Positions 24,753-33,594 of a stretch of 64,000 bases of DNA are shown here, in pieces. A program made the translations under genes and the position numbers. The stretch comes from Thermoanaerobaculia bacterium (GTDB taxonomy: Bacteria > Acidobacteriota > Thermoanaerobaculia > Multivoradales > J023). Position 1 is the first letter of the stretch. Each line of letters begins with the position of its first letter. Under the pieces are notes generated by a model. The model saw nothing but the letters and a program-made list of their open reading frames with translations. It searched no databases and was not told the DNA's origin. Location of the stretch: NCBI GenBank assembly GCA_030431255.1, contig JAUIJL010000005.1:279313-343312 (forward strand), written 5' to 3'.

Positions 24753-27167
24753 TCAATCCTCCCGCAAAGACAACATCGGATCCGCCTCCGACGCCCGTCG
24801 GGCCGGCAACCAGGCCGCCAAACCCGCGGTGAGCATCATCACCGCCGCGGTCACCAAAAACACCTGAGGATCCGTGGGCTCCACTCCGTGCAGCAGGCTT
24901 TCGATCACCCCGGAGAAAGCCATGGAGGCCGCCCCGCCGAGCACCAGACCTAAGGCGGCCAAGCCCAGGCCTTGACGCAAAACCAGACCGACGATCTCCC
25001 TGCGCCCGGCACCGAGCGCCGCGCGAATTCCCATTTCCTTGCGACGCATCTGCACCGTCTGAGCGAGCACGCCGTAGAGCCCGAGAGCCGCCAAAATCAA
25101 CGCGGCCAAAGCAAAAGCCCCCAACACCTGAGACGCCAGCCGAGGCAGCCAAATGGTGTCGGCCACCGTTTCCGACAGAAGTGTCGCCTGGGATGCGGAG
25201 AGGGTCGGATCCAGCCGCTCCAGCTCGGCCCGGATGGCCGTGGCGGCGGCTTCCAATCCCGCCGGAGATTGCACCGCCAAGCTCATGTTGCCGTTGCCCC
25301 ATTGAGAGTGGGCGAGATAGACGTCATCGCGGGTCGGCTGCATCGGGCTACGGTCGCGCACATCGGCGACCACCGCCACGATGGTCATCCACTCTCGATC
25401 CGAGTCATGACCACCGATTTTCAAACGCTTGCCGATGGCCTCGGACTCCCCGAACCAACGCTTTGCAAACCGGTCCGACACCGCGATGACCTTCGGCGAA
25501 TCCAGGCGATGCTCGCCGTGGAACGGCTCGCCTGCGAGCACGGGAATCCCGAGGGTCTCAAAATAGCCGGGGGTCACCATGCGATACCACGCCGCGGGGC
25601 CCCGACCCGGCTCGGGGATCGGCGCCCCCTCGACGTAATAGGAAAAATCCGAGCCAGGGCCCGACATGGGCAGGGACGTGGCGGCGGCCACCGAATCGAT
25701 CTCGGGCCTCGCTTCGAGGGATGTGACTAAGCGAGCGAAAAAGTCGACCCGTTCCGGACGCTCGAAGCGAGCGGTCGGCAGGCTGACCGTGCTCGTGACC
25801 ACGCTCTCGGGCTGGAAGCCCAGGTCGACCCGGGTCACGGTCCAAAAACTCTTCACCAACAATCCGGCCCCGACCAACAAGCTGAGGGCCAGCGCCGTTT
25901 CGGCCACTACGAGCGCCGAGCGGAGCCGTCCTTGGCCCGCACCCTCTACCCGGCTTCCAGGGCGAAGCACCTGCGCCAAGTCGAACCGGCTGGCGCGGAT
26001 GGCCGGCAACATGCCGAAGACCAATCCCGTGAGCAAGGAAAGAGCGACGGCAAAAGCCGCCACCTCGGTATTGAGCGTCACCTCGTGAATCCGCGGCGTG
26101 CCGGCCGGCGCCATGGCCACCAGCAGGCGGGTGCCCCAGATCGCCAAAACCCAGCCGCCGAGGCCACCGATGGCGGCGAGCACAGAGCTTTCCGCCAACA
26201 ACCGACCGATCAATCCGGCGCGACCGGCCCCTAAGCTCGCTCTGACCGCCAGCTCTTGACGACGGCCGGTGGCGCTCACCAGGAGCAGGTTGGCGACGTT
26301 GACACAGGTCACCAACAACAGCAGCCCCACCGCCCCGGCCAGCGCCCAGATGGCCTGCTTCGCCGCGCCGATCAATCGATCCTGAAGCGGGATCAGGGTG
26401 ATTTCGACCCCTTCGTATTCAGCGGGATATCGAGAGGCGATGCCCTGGGTGATCCGTTCCAAATCCGCCTCGGCCCGCTTGAGGTCGACCTCCGGCCCCA
26501 AACGGCCGACCACCTGCAGAAAGTAATTTCCCCGATCGTCCCGCGATGGGCTCAAACCCAAAGTCCGCCAAATCTCCACGCCGGTCAACAGGGTTTGATG
26601 GCTCTCGGGCAACACGCCGATGACGGTAGCGGGCTGGTCGTCGAGACGAATGGTCCGGCCCACCAATCCCTCGTCGGCGCCGAAACGCCGTTGCCACAGA
26701 GAGTGGCTCAACACCACCACCGTCTCGGCACCGTCGTGGTCGTCCTCGGCGGTGAAGAATCGCCCCAGCTGCGGCTGAGCGCCGAGCACGCGGAACCAAT
26801 CGTGGGATACCACCATGCCGGTGAGCTGCTCCGGCGCCCCACCGGATTCAACCCCGAGATTGGGAAGCCAGCCGGAATAGGCGGCGATGGCCTCGAAGGT
26901 CTGAGCCCCCTGACGCCAATCCCGAAAGGTGCTGTAACCCGTCCACTCGTCCTCGGGTCCTTCCCGCTGGGTGTGGTCTTCCCACACGGTCACCAAGCGG
27001 TCGGCCTGCGGGTAGGGCAAGGGTTGGAGCAGAACGCCGTTGACCAGGCTGAAGATCGAGGTATTTGCCCCGATGCCGATCGCCAAGCCCGCGATCATGA
27101 TGAAGGAAGAGGTCGGTCGCTGGATCAGCGGCCGGAGGGACGTGCGCACCATCTGCAAGATCGACAT
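24753..27167 (-). CDS. ADOP-family duplicated orphan ABC permease
   Basis: An 804-residue permease with two MacB_PCD-FtsX modules in one chain. The N-terminal helix and ALGIGANT-like segment (GLAIGIGANTSIFSLVNGVL) with LLQPLPYPQADRLV are the hallmark of acidobacterial duplicated orphan permeases. Membrane helices lie near residues 20-45, three near 275-410, one near 425-445, and three near 680-790. The second half repeats the fold (RKEMGIRAALGAGRREIVGLV). ATG 27167 has AGGAGAAAG upstream. No ATPase or membrane-fusion gene is adjacent, as is usual for the family. Substrate unknown. A second member is at 56096-58579. Confidence 0.92.
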   Translation of the reverse strand: MSILQMVRTSLRPLIQRPTSSFIMIAGLAIGIGANTSIFSLVNGVLLQPLPYPQADRLVTVWEDHTQREGPEDEWTGYSTFRDWRQGAQTFEAIAAYSGWLPNLGVESGGAPEQLTGMVVSHDWFRVLGAQPQLGRFFTAEDDHDGAETVVVLSHSLWQRRFGADEGLVGRTIRLDDQPATVIGVLPESHQTLLTGVEIWRTLGLSPSRDDRGNYFLQVVGRLGPEVDLKRAEADLERITQGIASRYPAEYEGVEITLIPLQDRLIGAAKQAIWALAGAVGLLLLVTCVNVANLLLVSATGRRQELAVRASLGAGRAGLIGRLLAESSVLAAIGGLGGWVLAIWGTRLLVAMAPAGTPRIHEVTLNTEVAAFAVALSLLTGLVFGMLPAIRASRFDLAQVLRPGSRVEGAGQGRLRSALVVAETALALSLLVGAGLLVKSFWTVTRVDLGFQPESVVTSTVSLPTARFERPERVDFFARLVTSLEARPEIDSVAAATSLPMSGPGSDFSYYVEGAPIPEPGRGPAAWYRMVTPGYFETLGIPVLAGEPFHGEHRLDSPKVIAVSDRFAKRWFGESEAIGKRLKIGGHDSDREWMTIVAVVADVRDRSPMQPTRDDVYLAHSQWGNGNMSLAVQSPAGLEAAATAIRAELERLDPTLSASQATLLSETVADTIWLPRLASQVLGAFALAALILAALGLYGVLAQTVQMRRKEMGIRAALGAGRREIVGLVLRQGLGLAALGLVLGGAASMAFSGVIESLLHGVEPTDPQVFLVTAAVMMLTAGLAAWLPARRASEADPMLSLRED

Positions 27168-27227
27168 GACTTTCTCCTATGCCCGAGACATACGCATCCA
27201 CTGGCCCTAGGTTCCGAGGAACCCGCT

Positions 27228-27251
27228 GTGCCGGCCCTGCAGAGCCGGCAC
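27228..27251. other. Perfect hairpin in a divergent intergenic region
   Basis: GTGCCGGC (27228-27235) and GCCGGCAC (27244-27251) with an eight-base loop, between the divergent ADOP permease and serine-hydrolase genes. It could act in the 5' leader of the hydrolase; no function assigned. Confidence 0.45.
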
Positions 27252-27412
27252 CATCCATGCAAATCAATCCACCCAGAGTCGATGCGGATTCTTGCGACGA
27301 GCCGCGAAGCGAAGCTATTTCAACGGCTCAGAGCCGACCCGGGCGACGCCCGAGCCAGATCATGTCTGATTCATCGAACGCACCGTTCATTTCATCAACC
27401 CCAGCGAACCCC

Positions 27413-28678
27413 ATGCCGGAGCGACCCGTGCCCAGAAGACATCTCCCCTTGCTCGCGATCCTGCCGATCGCTCTCCTATCCCTATCAGCTTGCTCGACCG
27501 CAAGCCGAATCGTACAACCCTTCGGTGTCGACGATCCCTTGCCAACGGCGGAGCCGTCAGAAGTCGGTCTCGACCCCAACATTCTCCATAGCATGAGCCG
27601 ACAAATCGCCGCCAAGGGCCGCCACGAGCTTCACAGCTTGTTGGTCGTTCGCCGGGACCGGCTCGCGCTCGAGCAGTATTACAACGGTCATTCCCGGGAT
27701 ACACCGCACGACCTCCGGTCGGCGACCAAAAGCATCACATCGCTGCTGACCGGCATCGCCATCGAGCGCCGGGTTATCGCCGGAGTCGACTCGCCAGTCA
27801 TGGACTATCTGGCCGGCGAATACCCCGACATCCACGACAAGAATCATTTGACGGTCCGACATCTGCTGACCATGAGCAGCGGGCTCGACTGTCACGATCG
27901 GGATCGCGGCACCCGTGGGCAGGAGGATCGCATGTACCGGTCGGAAGATTGGGTGCGATATTTCTTATCCCTGCGCCGGGTATCTGCCGCCGGAGAGCAG
28001 GCCTTCTACTGCACGGGTGGAGTCGTCGCCCTCGGGCACACCCTCGCCGCCGGGGCCGGCACCCGCCTCGACCGCTTTGCCGACGAAACCCTCTTCGCGC
28101 CCTTGGGCATCCGCAACTACCGCTGGGCCTCCTTCGACCGAGATCGCAAGATCGACTCCGGAGGTCACCTCCTGCTGACGCCCCAGGGCATGGTCAAAAT
28201 CGGCCTATTGGCGCTGCACAAGGGCAGGTGGCAGGGAAAGCAGCTGGTGCCCGAATCGTGGATGGAGCTCTCCACCCGAGAGCACACGAAGGTCGATGGT
28301 CGACCCTACGGATTTCTGTGGTGGCGGACGCCCCTCCGCTACGGCGAGCGCGAGCTGACCGCCCTGACCGCCCGCGGCAACGGCGGCCAGATGATCGCCG
28401 TCGTGCCCGAGCTCGAGATGGTGGTGGTGACCACCGCGGGCTATTACAACTCGAAAAAGTCCCGAATCGCCGACGAGCTGCTGTACCGAGCGATCATTCC
28501 CGCCGCCCTGGAGGCCGACCGGAAGCAGAGCGAAATCGCTCAAGTCTTGGGCAAACCGACGGTGACCCGGAGATCGTCGGGTCGTACCCAGCGCCGTAGG
28601 GCCGCCTCTACCGTCGGACGGTCGAGATCCCTCAGCACGGACTCGATCCAGCCCGCGCGGTCCGACGGCAGGCCGTAG
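27413..28678 (+). CDS. Beta-lactamase-fold serine hydrolase, predicted lipoprotein
   Basis: A class C beta-lactamase/esterase-type (Beta-lactamase superfamily) protein of about 421 residues from ATG 27413; GTG 27428 with CGGAG upstream is an alternative start. The N-terminus is a lipoprotein signal with lipobox LSLSAC. The catalytic SxxK is SATK in DLRSATKSITSLL, the second motif is YCTGG in the YxN position, and RGNGGQMIAVVPELEMVVV is the conserved C-terminal strand region. The family normally ends near YRAIIPAALE. Here about 45 extra Arg/Ser-rich residues are read from DNA that is antisense to the end of the M16 peptidase gene (139-bp tail-to-tail overlap), suggesting loss of the original stop. 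Confidence 0.85.
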   Translation: MPERPVPRRHLPLLAILPIALLSLSACSTASRIVQPFGVDDPLPTAEPSEVGLDPNILHSMSRQIAAKGRHELHSLLVVRRDRLALEQYYNGHSRDTPHDLRSATKSITSLLTGIAIERRVIAGVDSPVMDYLAGEYPDIHDKNHLTVRHLLTMSSGLDCHDRDRGTRGQEDRMYRSEDWVRYFLSLRRVSAAGEQAFYCTGGVVALGHTLAAGAGTRLDRFADETLFAPLGIRNYRWASFDRDRKIDSGGHLLLTPQGMVKIGLLALHKGRWQGKQLVPESWMELSTREHTKVDGRPYGFLWWRTPLRYGERELTALTARGNGGQMIAVVPELEMVVVTTAGYYNSKKSRIADELLYRAIIPAALEADRKQSEIAQVLGKPTVTRRSSGRTQRRRAASTVGRSRSLSTDSIQPARSDGRP

Positions 28679-29817
28679 ACCTCCGCTTCCGCGAGTCGGT
28701 CGGCCCGCTGACGAAGGGTTTCGCGACGAAAGGGCTCTCGGCCCAGCAGAAAAGAGCGGGCGCTCTCGAATTCGTCGTCGCTGAAGCCGTCCCCGAGGGC
28801 CCGGGCCAGCTCCTCACGGGCCGCTCGCTCCGCCTGGGCCACCTGATCCGGGGACGTCGCCACGTAGATCGTCAGCCGTCCGGGCTCAAGGCCGGCACCG
28901 GCTGCGGTCGCAATGTCGACGGCATAGGCCAACCCCTCTTGCTCGCGGATTCTGAACGGCAAACGCCCCGCCATGCCGGGCCCCGCGCCGAGCATGACCC
29001 CCGCCAGCTCGAGGGGAATTCGATCCGGATGGGCTCGCGGCACGGTCAAATGACCGAGAAAGAGGTGGGCCTGATCCCGTCCGCCGACCACCAGCTCACG
29101 TCGAAGATCGTCGCTGCCGGTGATGTCGGGCACGGCCGGCGGCGTCGCCGTCTGTTTCGGAAAATCCGCATCTAGACGATCTTGAAGGTGCTTTAGGGCG
29201 GCGGATTCGTCGATATCACCCACCACCACCAGGCAGCCCCCCCAAGCCTGGGCGCTTCGATAGAAGGCCCGGCAGTCCGCCGACTCGATGCGATCCAAAT
29301 CCGCCCGGCTCCCCTGCAGCGGACGGCTGTACGGGTGGGGATGATAGAGCTGCTGAAGGTAGGCGCGGCCGGTTCGAAAGTCCGGTTGATCGAGAAGCCC
29401 TTCGAGCTCGGCCGCCGCCTGTTGGCGAATCCAATGCAGTCGCTCGCCGGTGAACGCAGGCTCCAGCAGCAGCTCCGCCAGCCAGTCCATGGCCAGCTCC
29501 GCATCCTCCGCCAGGGCATCCAAGGCGATGCCCAGGGTTTCGGCGCTACCGGTGGTTTGCAGGGTCATGCCCCGATCTTCCACATCGGTAGCCCAGCGGC
29601 TCCAATCCCTGGTCGCGGTGCCCTCGCCGAGCAATCTCCCGGTGACCAGCGACAGGCCGGGGGTCGGCTCCAACCGCGATCCGGCCACCAACCAGGTGCG
29701 CAGGGCCACCAAGGGCAATCCGGGCACCCGCTCCACCCGGATCGCCAGTCGCCCGATCCGATGCCGAAGCCCCGCTCTGGCCCCCAAGCTTTGCTCGCTC
29801 ATTCCGGCCTTGCTCAT
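28540..29817 (-). CDS. M16-family peptidase-like subunit (inactive partner)
   Basis: A 425-residue M16 (pitrilysin/insulinase-type) protein lacking the HxxEH zinc motif, so it should be the non-catalytic partner of the following-upstream M16 subunit. The fold signatures PGLSLVTGRLLGEGT, CLVVVGDIDES and FRIREQEGLAYAVDI (the conserved R...GLAY segment) are clear. ATG 29817 overlaps the stop of the upstream gene as ATGA, giving coupled translation. A 15-bp duplication (GCTCATTCCGGC..., 29798-29826) at this junction creates a second in-frame ATG at 29802. It is the last gene of the kinase/M16 operon. Its 3' end overlaps the serine hydrolase on the other strand. Confidence 0.88.
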   Translation of the reverse strand: MSKAGMSEQSLGARAGLRHRIGRLAIRVERVPGLPLVALRTWLVAGSRLEPTPGLSLVTGRLLGEGTATRDWSRWATDVEDRGMTLQTTGSAETLGIALDALAEDAELAMDWLAELLLEPAFTGERLHWIRQQAAAELEGLLDQPDFRTGRAYLQQLYHPHPYSRPLQGSRADLDRIESADCRAFYRSAQAWGGCLVVVGDIDESAALKHLQDRLDADFPKQTATPPAVPDITGSDDLRRELVVGGRDQAHLFLGHLTVPRAHPDRIPLELAGVMLGAGPGMAGRLPFRIREQEGLAYAVDIATAAGAGLEPGRLTIYVATSPDQVAQAERAAREELARALGDGFSDDEFESARSFLLGREPFRRETLRQRADRLAEAEVYGLPSDRAGWIESVLRDLDRPTVEAALRRWVRPDDLRVTVGLPKT

Positions 29818-31232
29818 TCCGGCAGTGACCAACCGAACACCGAGGAGATCTCGGGATCCAGGTAGAGCTGCGCCACCCTGAGCAGGTCCTCCGGCCGGGC
29901 TTCGAGCAGGGTGTCCATGTAGCGCATGGGATGGTCCAAATCGAAGAGGGTGCAGGCGGTGGCCGCCAAAAACGCCATTTGATTCACGCGCTCATGACCG
30001 AACAGCCAATCCGCGACCTCCATCCGCCGAGCACGGGCCAGCTCCTCAGCCGTCGGCGGCTCGGCCCGCAGCCTCGCCAGCTCCAGCCGCACTGAGTTTT
30101 CGATCTCCCCGGGCTCGACCCCGGGCAAAGCTTCGGCGGCGATCATGGTCACACCGGCGTCGAGGGTCTCCTGCACATCCGTGCTCACCCACACACAACG
30201 TTGGCCTTCGTCCACCAGAGCTCGATGCAAGCGGCTCGATCGGCCGGATCCCAGCACCGCGAGCAACAAGCGAAGGATCGCGTGATCGGGTGAGGAGCCG
30301 GCCGGCGACGGCAGGGCCACGAGCATTCTCGACAGCTCCCCTTGCACCCGCTCCACCCGAGAGCTGCCCTGCCGGTGGCCGGCTTTGTCGATAGCCCGCT
30401 CCGAGGCGCGACCGGCCCCGGGCTCGGCCGGAATCTTTCCGAATCGCTCCTGAACCTCGGCCAGGGCGCGCTGCGGATCCATATCGCCGACGATCGACAG
30501 CACGGCGTTCTCGGGCCGGTAGAGTCGACCGTGGAAAGCCGCCAGCACCTCGCGGTCGATCTGCGCCAGCTCGTCTCGGGTGCCCAGCACCGATCTGCCG
30601 TAGGGGTGCTCGGGAAAAAGCTCCCGGTGAACGGCTTGATCCAAAGCGTCCCACGGCTCGCTTTCATACATGGAGATCTCTTCCAAGATCACCCGTCTCT
30701 CGCTGTCCAGCTCGTGTGGATCCAACAGCACGGATGCCATGCGATCGAGCTCGATATCGAGGGCCAAGGTCCAGCGATCGGCGGCAAACGAGAAGTAGTA
30801 GAGGGTGAGATCGTGGTTGGTGAAGGCGTTGTTGGAGCCCCCGAGATCTTGGGTCAAGCGGTCGATCTCTCCGGCGCCGAATTCCGCGGAGCCCTTGAAC
30901 ATCATGTGCTCGAGAAAATGGGCCGTGCCACCGTGCCCCGCGGTTTCGTCGCGGGCGCCGGCGCCGTACGCGATGGCGTGAGCCACCACCGGAGCCCGCC
31001 GGCTGGGCACCAAGATCACCTTCAAACCGTTTTCCAACCGGTGGAGCTCCGCTTGGGGAATCAATCGGGCGACCTCGGGCAGGCCCTCACCCCGTCCTCG
31101 GAACCGACCCGACCCTCGAAATAGACCCGGCCCTCGAAACCGACCCGGTCGAAATGGACCCGGTCTTCGAGAAAGACCCGGTCTTCCAAACGGACCCAGC
31201 CTCGGCACCCTCAAACCCTGGGAAAACGTCAA
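29814..31232 (-). CDS. M16-family zinc metallopeptidase, catalytic subunit
   Basis: A 472-residue zinc peptidase of the PqqL/YmxG-like M16 type. The inverted zinc motif is His105-Phe-Leu-Glu108-His109 (AHFLEHMMFKG), and the third ligand Glu185 lies in ILEEISMYE, 76 residues on, as expected. LRLLLAVLGSGRSSRLHRAL is the conserved second-half segment. The TTG start at 31232 overlaps the stop of the kinase gene as TTGA. The first ~50 residues are an unusual Arg/Gly/Pro/Phe-rich run encoded by degenerate 15-18-bp repeats, with no signal peptide, so the enzyme may be cytoplasmic. It works with the inactive subunit encoded next. Confidence 0.9.
   Translation of the reverse strand: MTFSQGLRVPRLGPFGRPGLSRRPGPFRPGRFRGPGLFRGSGRFRGRGEGLPEVARLIPQAELHRLENGLKVILVPSRRAPVVAHAIAYGAGARDETAGHGGTAHFLEHMMFKGSAEFGAGEIDRLTQDLGGSNNAFTNHDLTLYYFSFAADRWTLALDIELDRMASVLLDPHELDSERRVILEEISMYESEPWDALDQAVHRELFPEHPYGRSVLGTRDELAQIDREVLAAFHGRLYRPENAVLSIVGDMDPQRALAEVQERFGKIPAEPGAGRASERAIDKAGHRQGSSRVERVQGELSRMLVALPSPAGSSPDHAILRLLLAVLGSGRSSRLHRALVDEGQRCVWVSTDVQETLDAGVTMIAAEALPGVEPGEIENSVRLELARLRAEPPTAEELARARRMEVADWLFGHERVNQMAFLAATACTLFDLDHPMRYMDTLLEARPEDLLRVAQLYLDPEISSVFGWSLPE
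31094..31205. repeat. Degenerate 18-bp repeats in the M16 N-terminal coding region
   Basis: About six units built around GACCCGG plus a TCGAAA-type segment, with periods of 18 bp (one of 15), all in frame. They encode the RFRGPGLFRG-type stretch of the catalytic M16 subunit. Confidence 0.75.
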
Positions 31233-33568
31233 CGATCGCGCCTCAATTGATATTCGATGCGGTGAATTCTGCGACCCGCGGCCGGTGCCACGACCACTTT
31301 GAATTCCAAGTCCTTGAATCCCTTCGCCGCCAATCGCACGGTGTGGGACCCCGGATCGAGCTGTAGATTTTTGCGGCTACGGGGTAACCGTGCACCCGGC
31401 CATTCCGAGGCGAGGCCGACGCGCTGCCCATCCACCCAAACCTCGGCGTCTGCGGGTTGGCCCTCAAAGGCGATTCCCCGCGAGACCCGGATCGCCTGGG
31501 GGCCACCACTGGATCGACGCGCGAATCGCGCCATGTCTAAACGCACCGTGTGGGCATTGCCCACAGAAGCGTCCGCATGCACCAAGACCACCAAGTCCGG
31601 AAAGCTCTGGTGCACCAGGGTGATGAGGTAGTCGCCGGACCCGGGCAGCTCCATCGCCCTGCCGTCTTTGCCGGGCTCAAAGTCCCTCACCCGACCTTGC
31701 ACGATCGACCGCTCACCCCGCGCCTGGATCTTGACGATGGTGTCCTCGGGCTCGACCTCGAAGCGGAAGCTCGTCCCCGTCGACAGCTCCTGGGCCGCTT
31801 GGGCCGCCGCGGCATCGAAGGCCCGGAGCCGACGCTGCTCGCGATCGGAACGTTCCGCAGTCGGTGAGACCTCGGCGGGAGCGGGAGCTTTGGTGTCGGC
31901 GGGGACCTCGGTGTCGGCGGGGACCCGGGTCGTCGGCGCTGGATCGGCTTGGCTGGGCTCATGGCTCGACGATGCCGGGGACCGTGGCTCGGCCTTCGGC
32001 GGCACTCGGGGAGAGCCGCCCGCGTCCTGAGCCGTGGGCGGTGAATTCGGTGGGTTCGCTTCCGCGGGCTCCTGCGCCGGTGCCGCGACTTGCGGATCCG
32101 TCTCGGTCCGTGGAGAGCCCGTTCCGGACGGCGAGCCGATGGCCGGAGCCCCGAGGGTCAAACCGAGACCCGTGGTCGGCGACGAGCCGTCGGCCGAGCC
32201 GTTGCCGGCATCGGAGGTCCCGGTATCGCTTGCCGAATCGGATCCGGCGGCGGGGCTCCCCGGGACTGCATCACTCGCGTCCGCCGTGACCACAGGCTCG
32301 CCGGCTTCGGGAGACCCATCACCACCGCCGGACAGCAGCCGGGACACCAGGAACCCTCCCGCCATGGCGACGACCAATAAGAGGGCGATCCAGAACGCGG
32401 CTTTGCCCCGCCCCGCCCCGGCGTAGGTTCCCGTATCCAGCGGCGAGGGGCGGTCCAGCTCGCGGGTGAGCGTCGGGGCCGCACCCGCGGGGGCACCTAC
32501 CATGGGTGGTGGAGCCGCCTGGGGAGTCCGCGCTGGGTAAGGAGCCGCCGATGGAATGGGGGGTAGCGGCGGAGGCACGGGCCCGGAGCTCGCCGGTGCC
32601 ACCGAGCCGGACGCGATGGTCGGCGCATCTCCCATGGTCGCCGTGGGGGCGACCGCGGATACCGAGGCGGACGAGCCCCGCGCGCTCGTGCCGAGATGAC
32701 CCAATGCCGGCTCATCCAGGATCCCGGGATCCAAGGTCCGCATGAGATCGTCGATCTCTTCCATCACCGCCCGCGCTGAGGGAATGCGCGCGTTGAGGTC
32801 TTTGGCCAGCATGCGATCGACCAACACCGGCAAACGCTGTGGCAAACCGGGCCGCAGCTGAGCGACCGCCAAAGGCTCTTTGCTCAGAATCTCGAAAATG
32901 AGGGTGCTCAGGGTGTCGCCGCCGAAGGGTCTTGTCCGGCACAGCAGCTCGTAGAGCACCACTCCCAGGGAGAACACATCCGAGCGGCCGTCCAAAGGCT
33001 CTCCCCGGACCTGCTCCGGCGACATGTACTGTGGGCTGCCGACTACAGAGCCGGTGCGCGTCATTTCCGTCAGGCCCAACACTTTGGCGATGCCGAAGTC
33101 CGCCACCTTGGCCTCGCCCGACGGGCCGATCAGAATATTCGACGGTTTGATGTCCCGGTGCACGATCCGTTGGCCGTGGGCGTAATCGAGGGCCGCGGCC
33201 ACCTGCTGGACGAGGGTCAACACCTGGCGCAGGGTCAGGGGCGGCGCTGCCGTCACCCGATGGGCCAAATCCATGCCGCGGACGTACTCGAAGGCTAAGT
33301 ACAGCACGCCGCCCGTCTCGTCGGCATCGAAGAGCGTCACCACGTGGGGGTGCATCATCTTGCCGGCGGCCTTCGCTTCCCTCAACAACCGCTGCTTGCG
33401 GTCCGCGATATCCGCGGGCGTGCCGCCCACCACCCGCACGGTTTTGATCGCCAGCTCGCGATCGATGTGAGGATCCACCGCCAGGTAGACATCCCCCATG
33501 GCCCCAGAGCCCAGCAGGCTGAGGATTCGATAACGCCCGATCTGCTCGGGGATGGGAGGTGTCAGCAT
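31229..33568 (-). CDS. Transmembrane Ser/Thr protein kinase with PEGA domain
   Basis: A Hanks-type kinase of 779 residues from ATG 33568, which puts the kinase domain at the very N-terminus; a longer frame to 33673 overlaps the upstream gene. Motifs: GSGAMG (20-25), catalytic Lys42, HRDIKPSN (Asp139), DFG (157-159) and GSPQYMSPEQ. A Pro/Ala linker and a TM helix (~400-420, FWIALLLVVAMAGGFLV) follow, then a long Pro/Ser/Thr/Ala-rich extracytoplasmic stretch with an 18-bp duplication (VPADT, 31893-31928). The C-terminal ~80 residues match PEGA (AEVWVDGQRVG ... LDPGSHTVRLAAKGF). It is coupled to the M16 genes (TTGA overlap) and 26 bases after the phosphoesterase gene. Substrates unknown. Confidence 0.9.
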   Translation of the reverse strand: MLTPPIPEQIGRYRILSLLGSGAMGDVYLAVDPHIDRELAIKTVRVVGGTPADIADRKQRLLREAKAAGKMMHPHVVTLFDADETGGVLYLAFEYVRGMDLAHRVTAAPPLTLRQVLTLVQQVAAALDYAHGQRIVHRDIKPSNILIGPSGEAKVADFGIAKVLGLTEMTRTGSVVGSPQYMSPEQVRGEPLDGRSDVFSLGVVLYELLCRTRPFGGDTLSTLIFEILSKEPLAVAQLRPGLPQRLPVLVDRMLAKDLNARIPSARAVMEEIDDLMRTLDPGILDEPALGHLGTSARGSSASVSAVAPTATMGDAPTIASGSVAPASSGPVPPPLPPIPSAAPYPARTPQAAPPPMVGAPAGAAPTLTRELDRPSPLDTGTYAGAGRGKAAFWIALLLVVAMAGGFLVSRLLSGGGDGSPEAGEPVVTADASDAVPGSPAAGSDSASDTGTSDAGNGSADGSSPTTGLGLTLGAPAIGSPSGTGSPRTETDPQVAAPAQEPAEANPPNSPPTAQDAGGSPRVPPKAEPRSPASSSHEPSQADPAPTTRVPADTEVPADTKAPAPAEVSPTAERSDREQRRLRAFDAAAAQAAQELSTGTSFRFEVEPEDTIVKIQARGERSIVQGRVRDFEPGKDGRAMELPGSGDYLITLVHQSFPDLVVLVHADASVGNAHTVRLDMARFARRSSGGPQAIRVSRGIAFEGQPADAEVWVDGQRVGLASEWPGARLPRSRKNLQLDPGSHTVRLAAKGFKDLEFKVVVAPAAGRRIHRIEYQLRRDR

Positions 33569-33594
33569 CGCGAGGTCATCCGGGGTGCCCAGGG

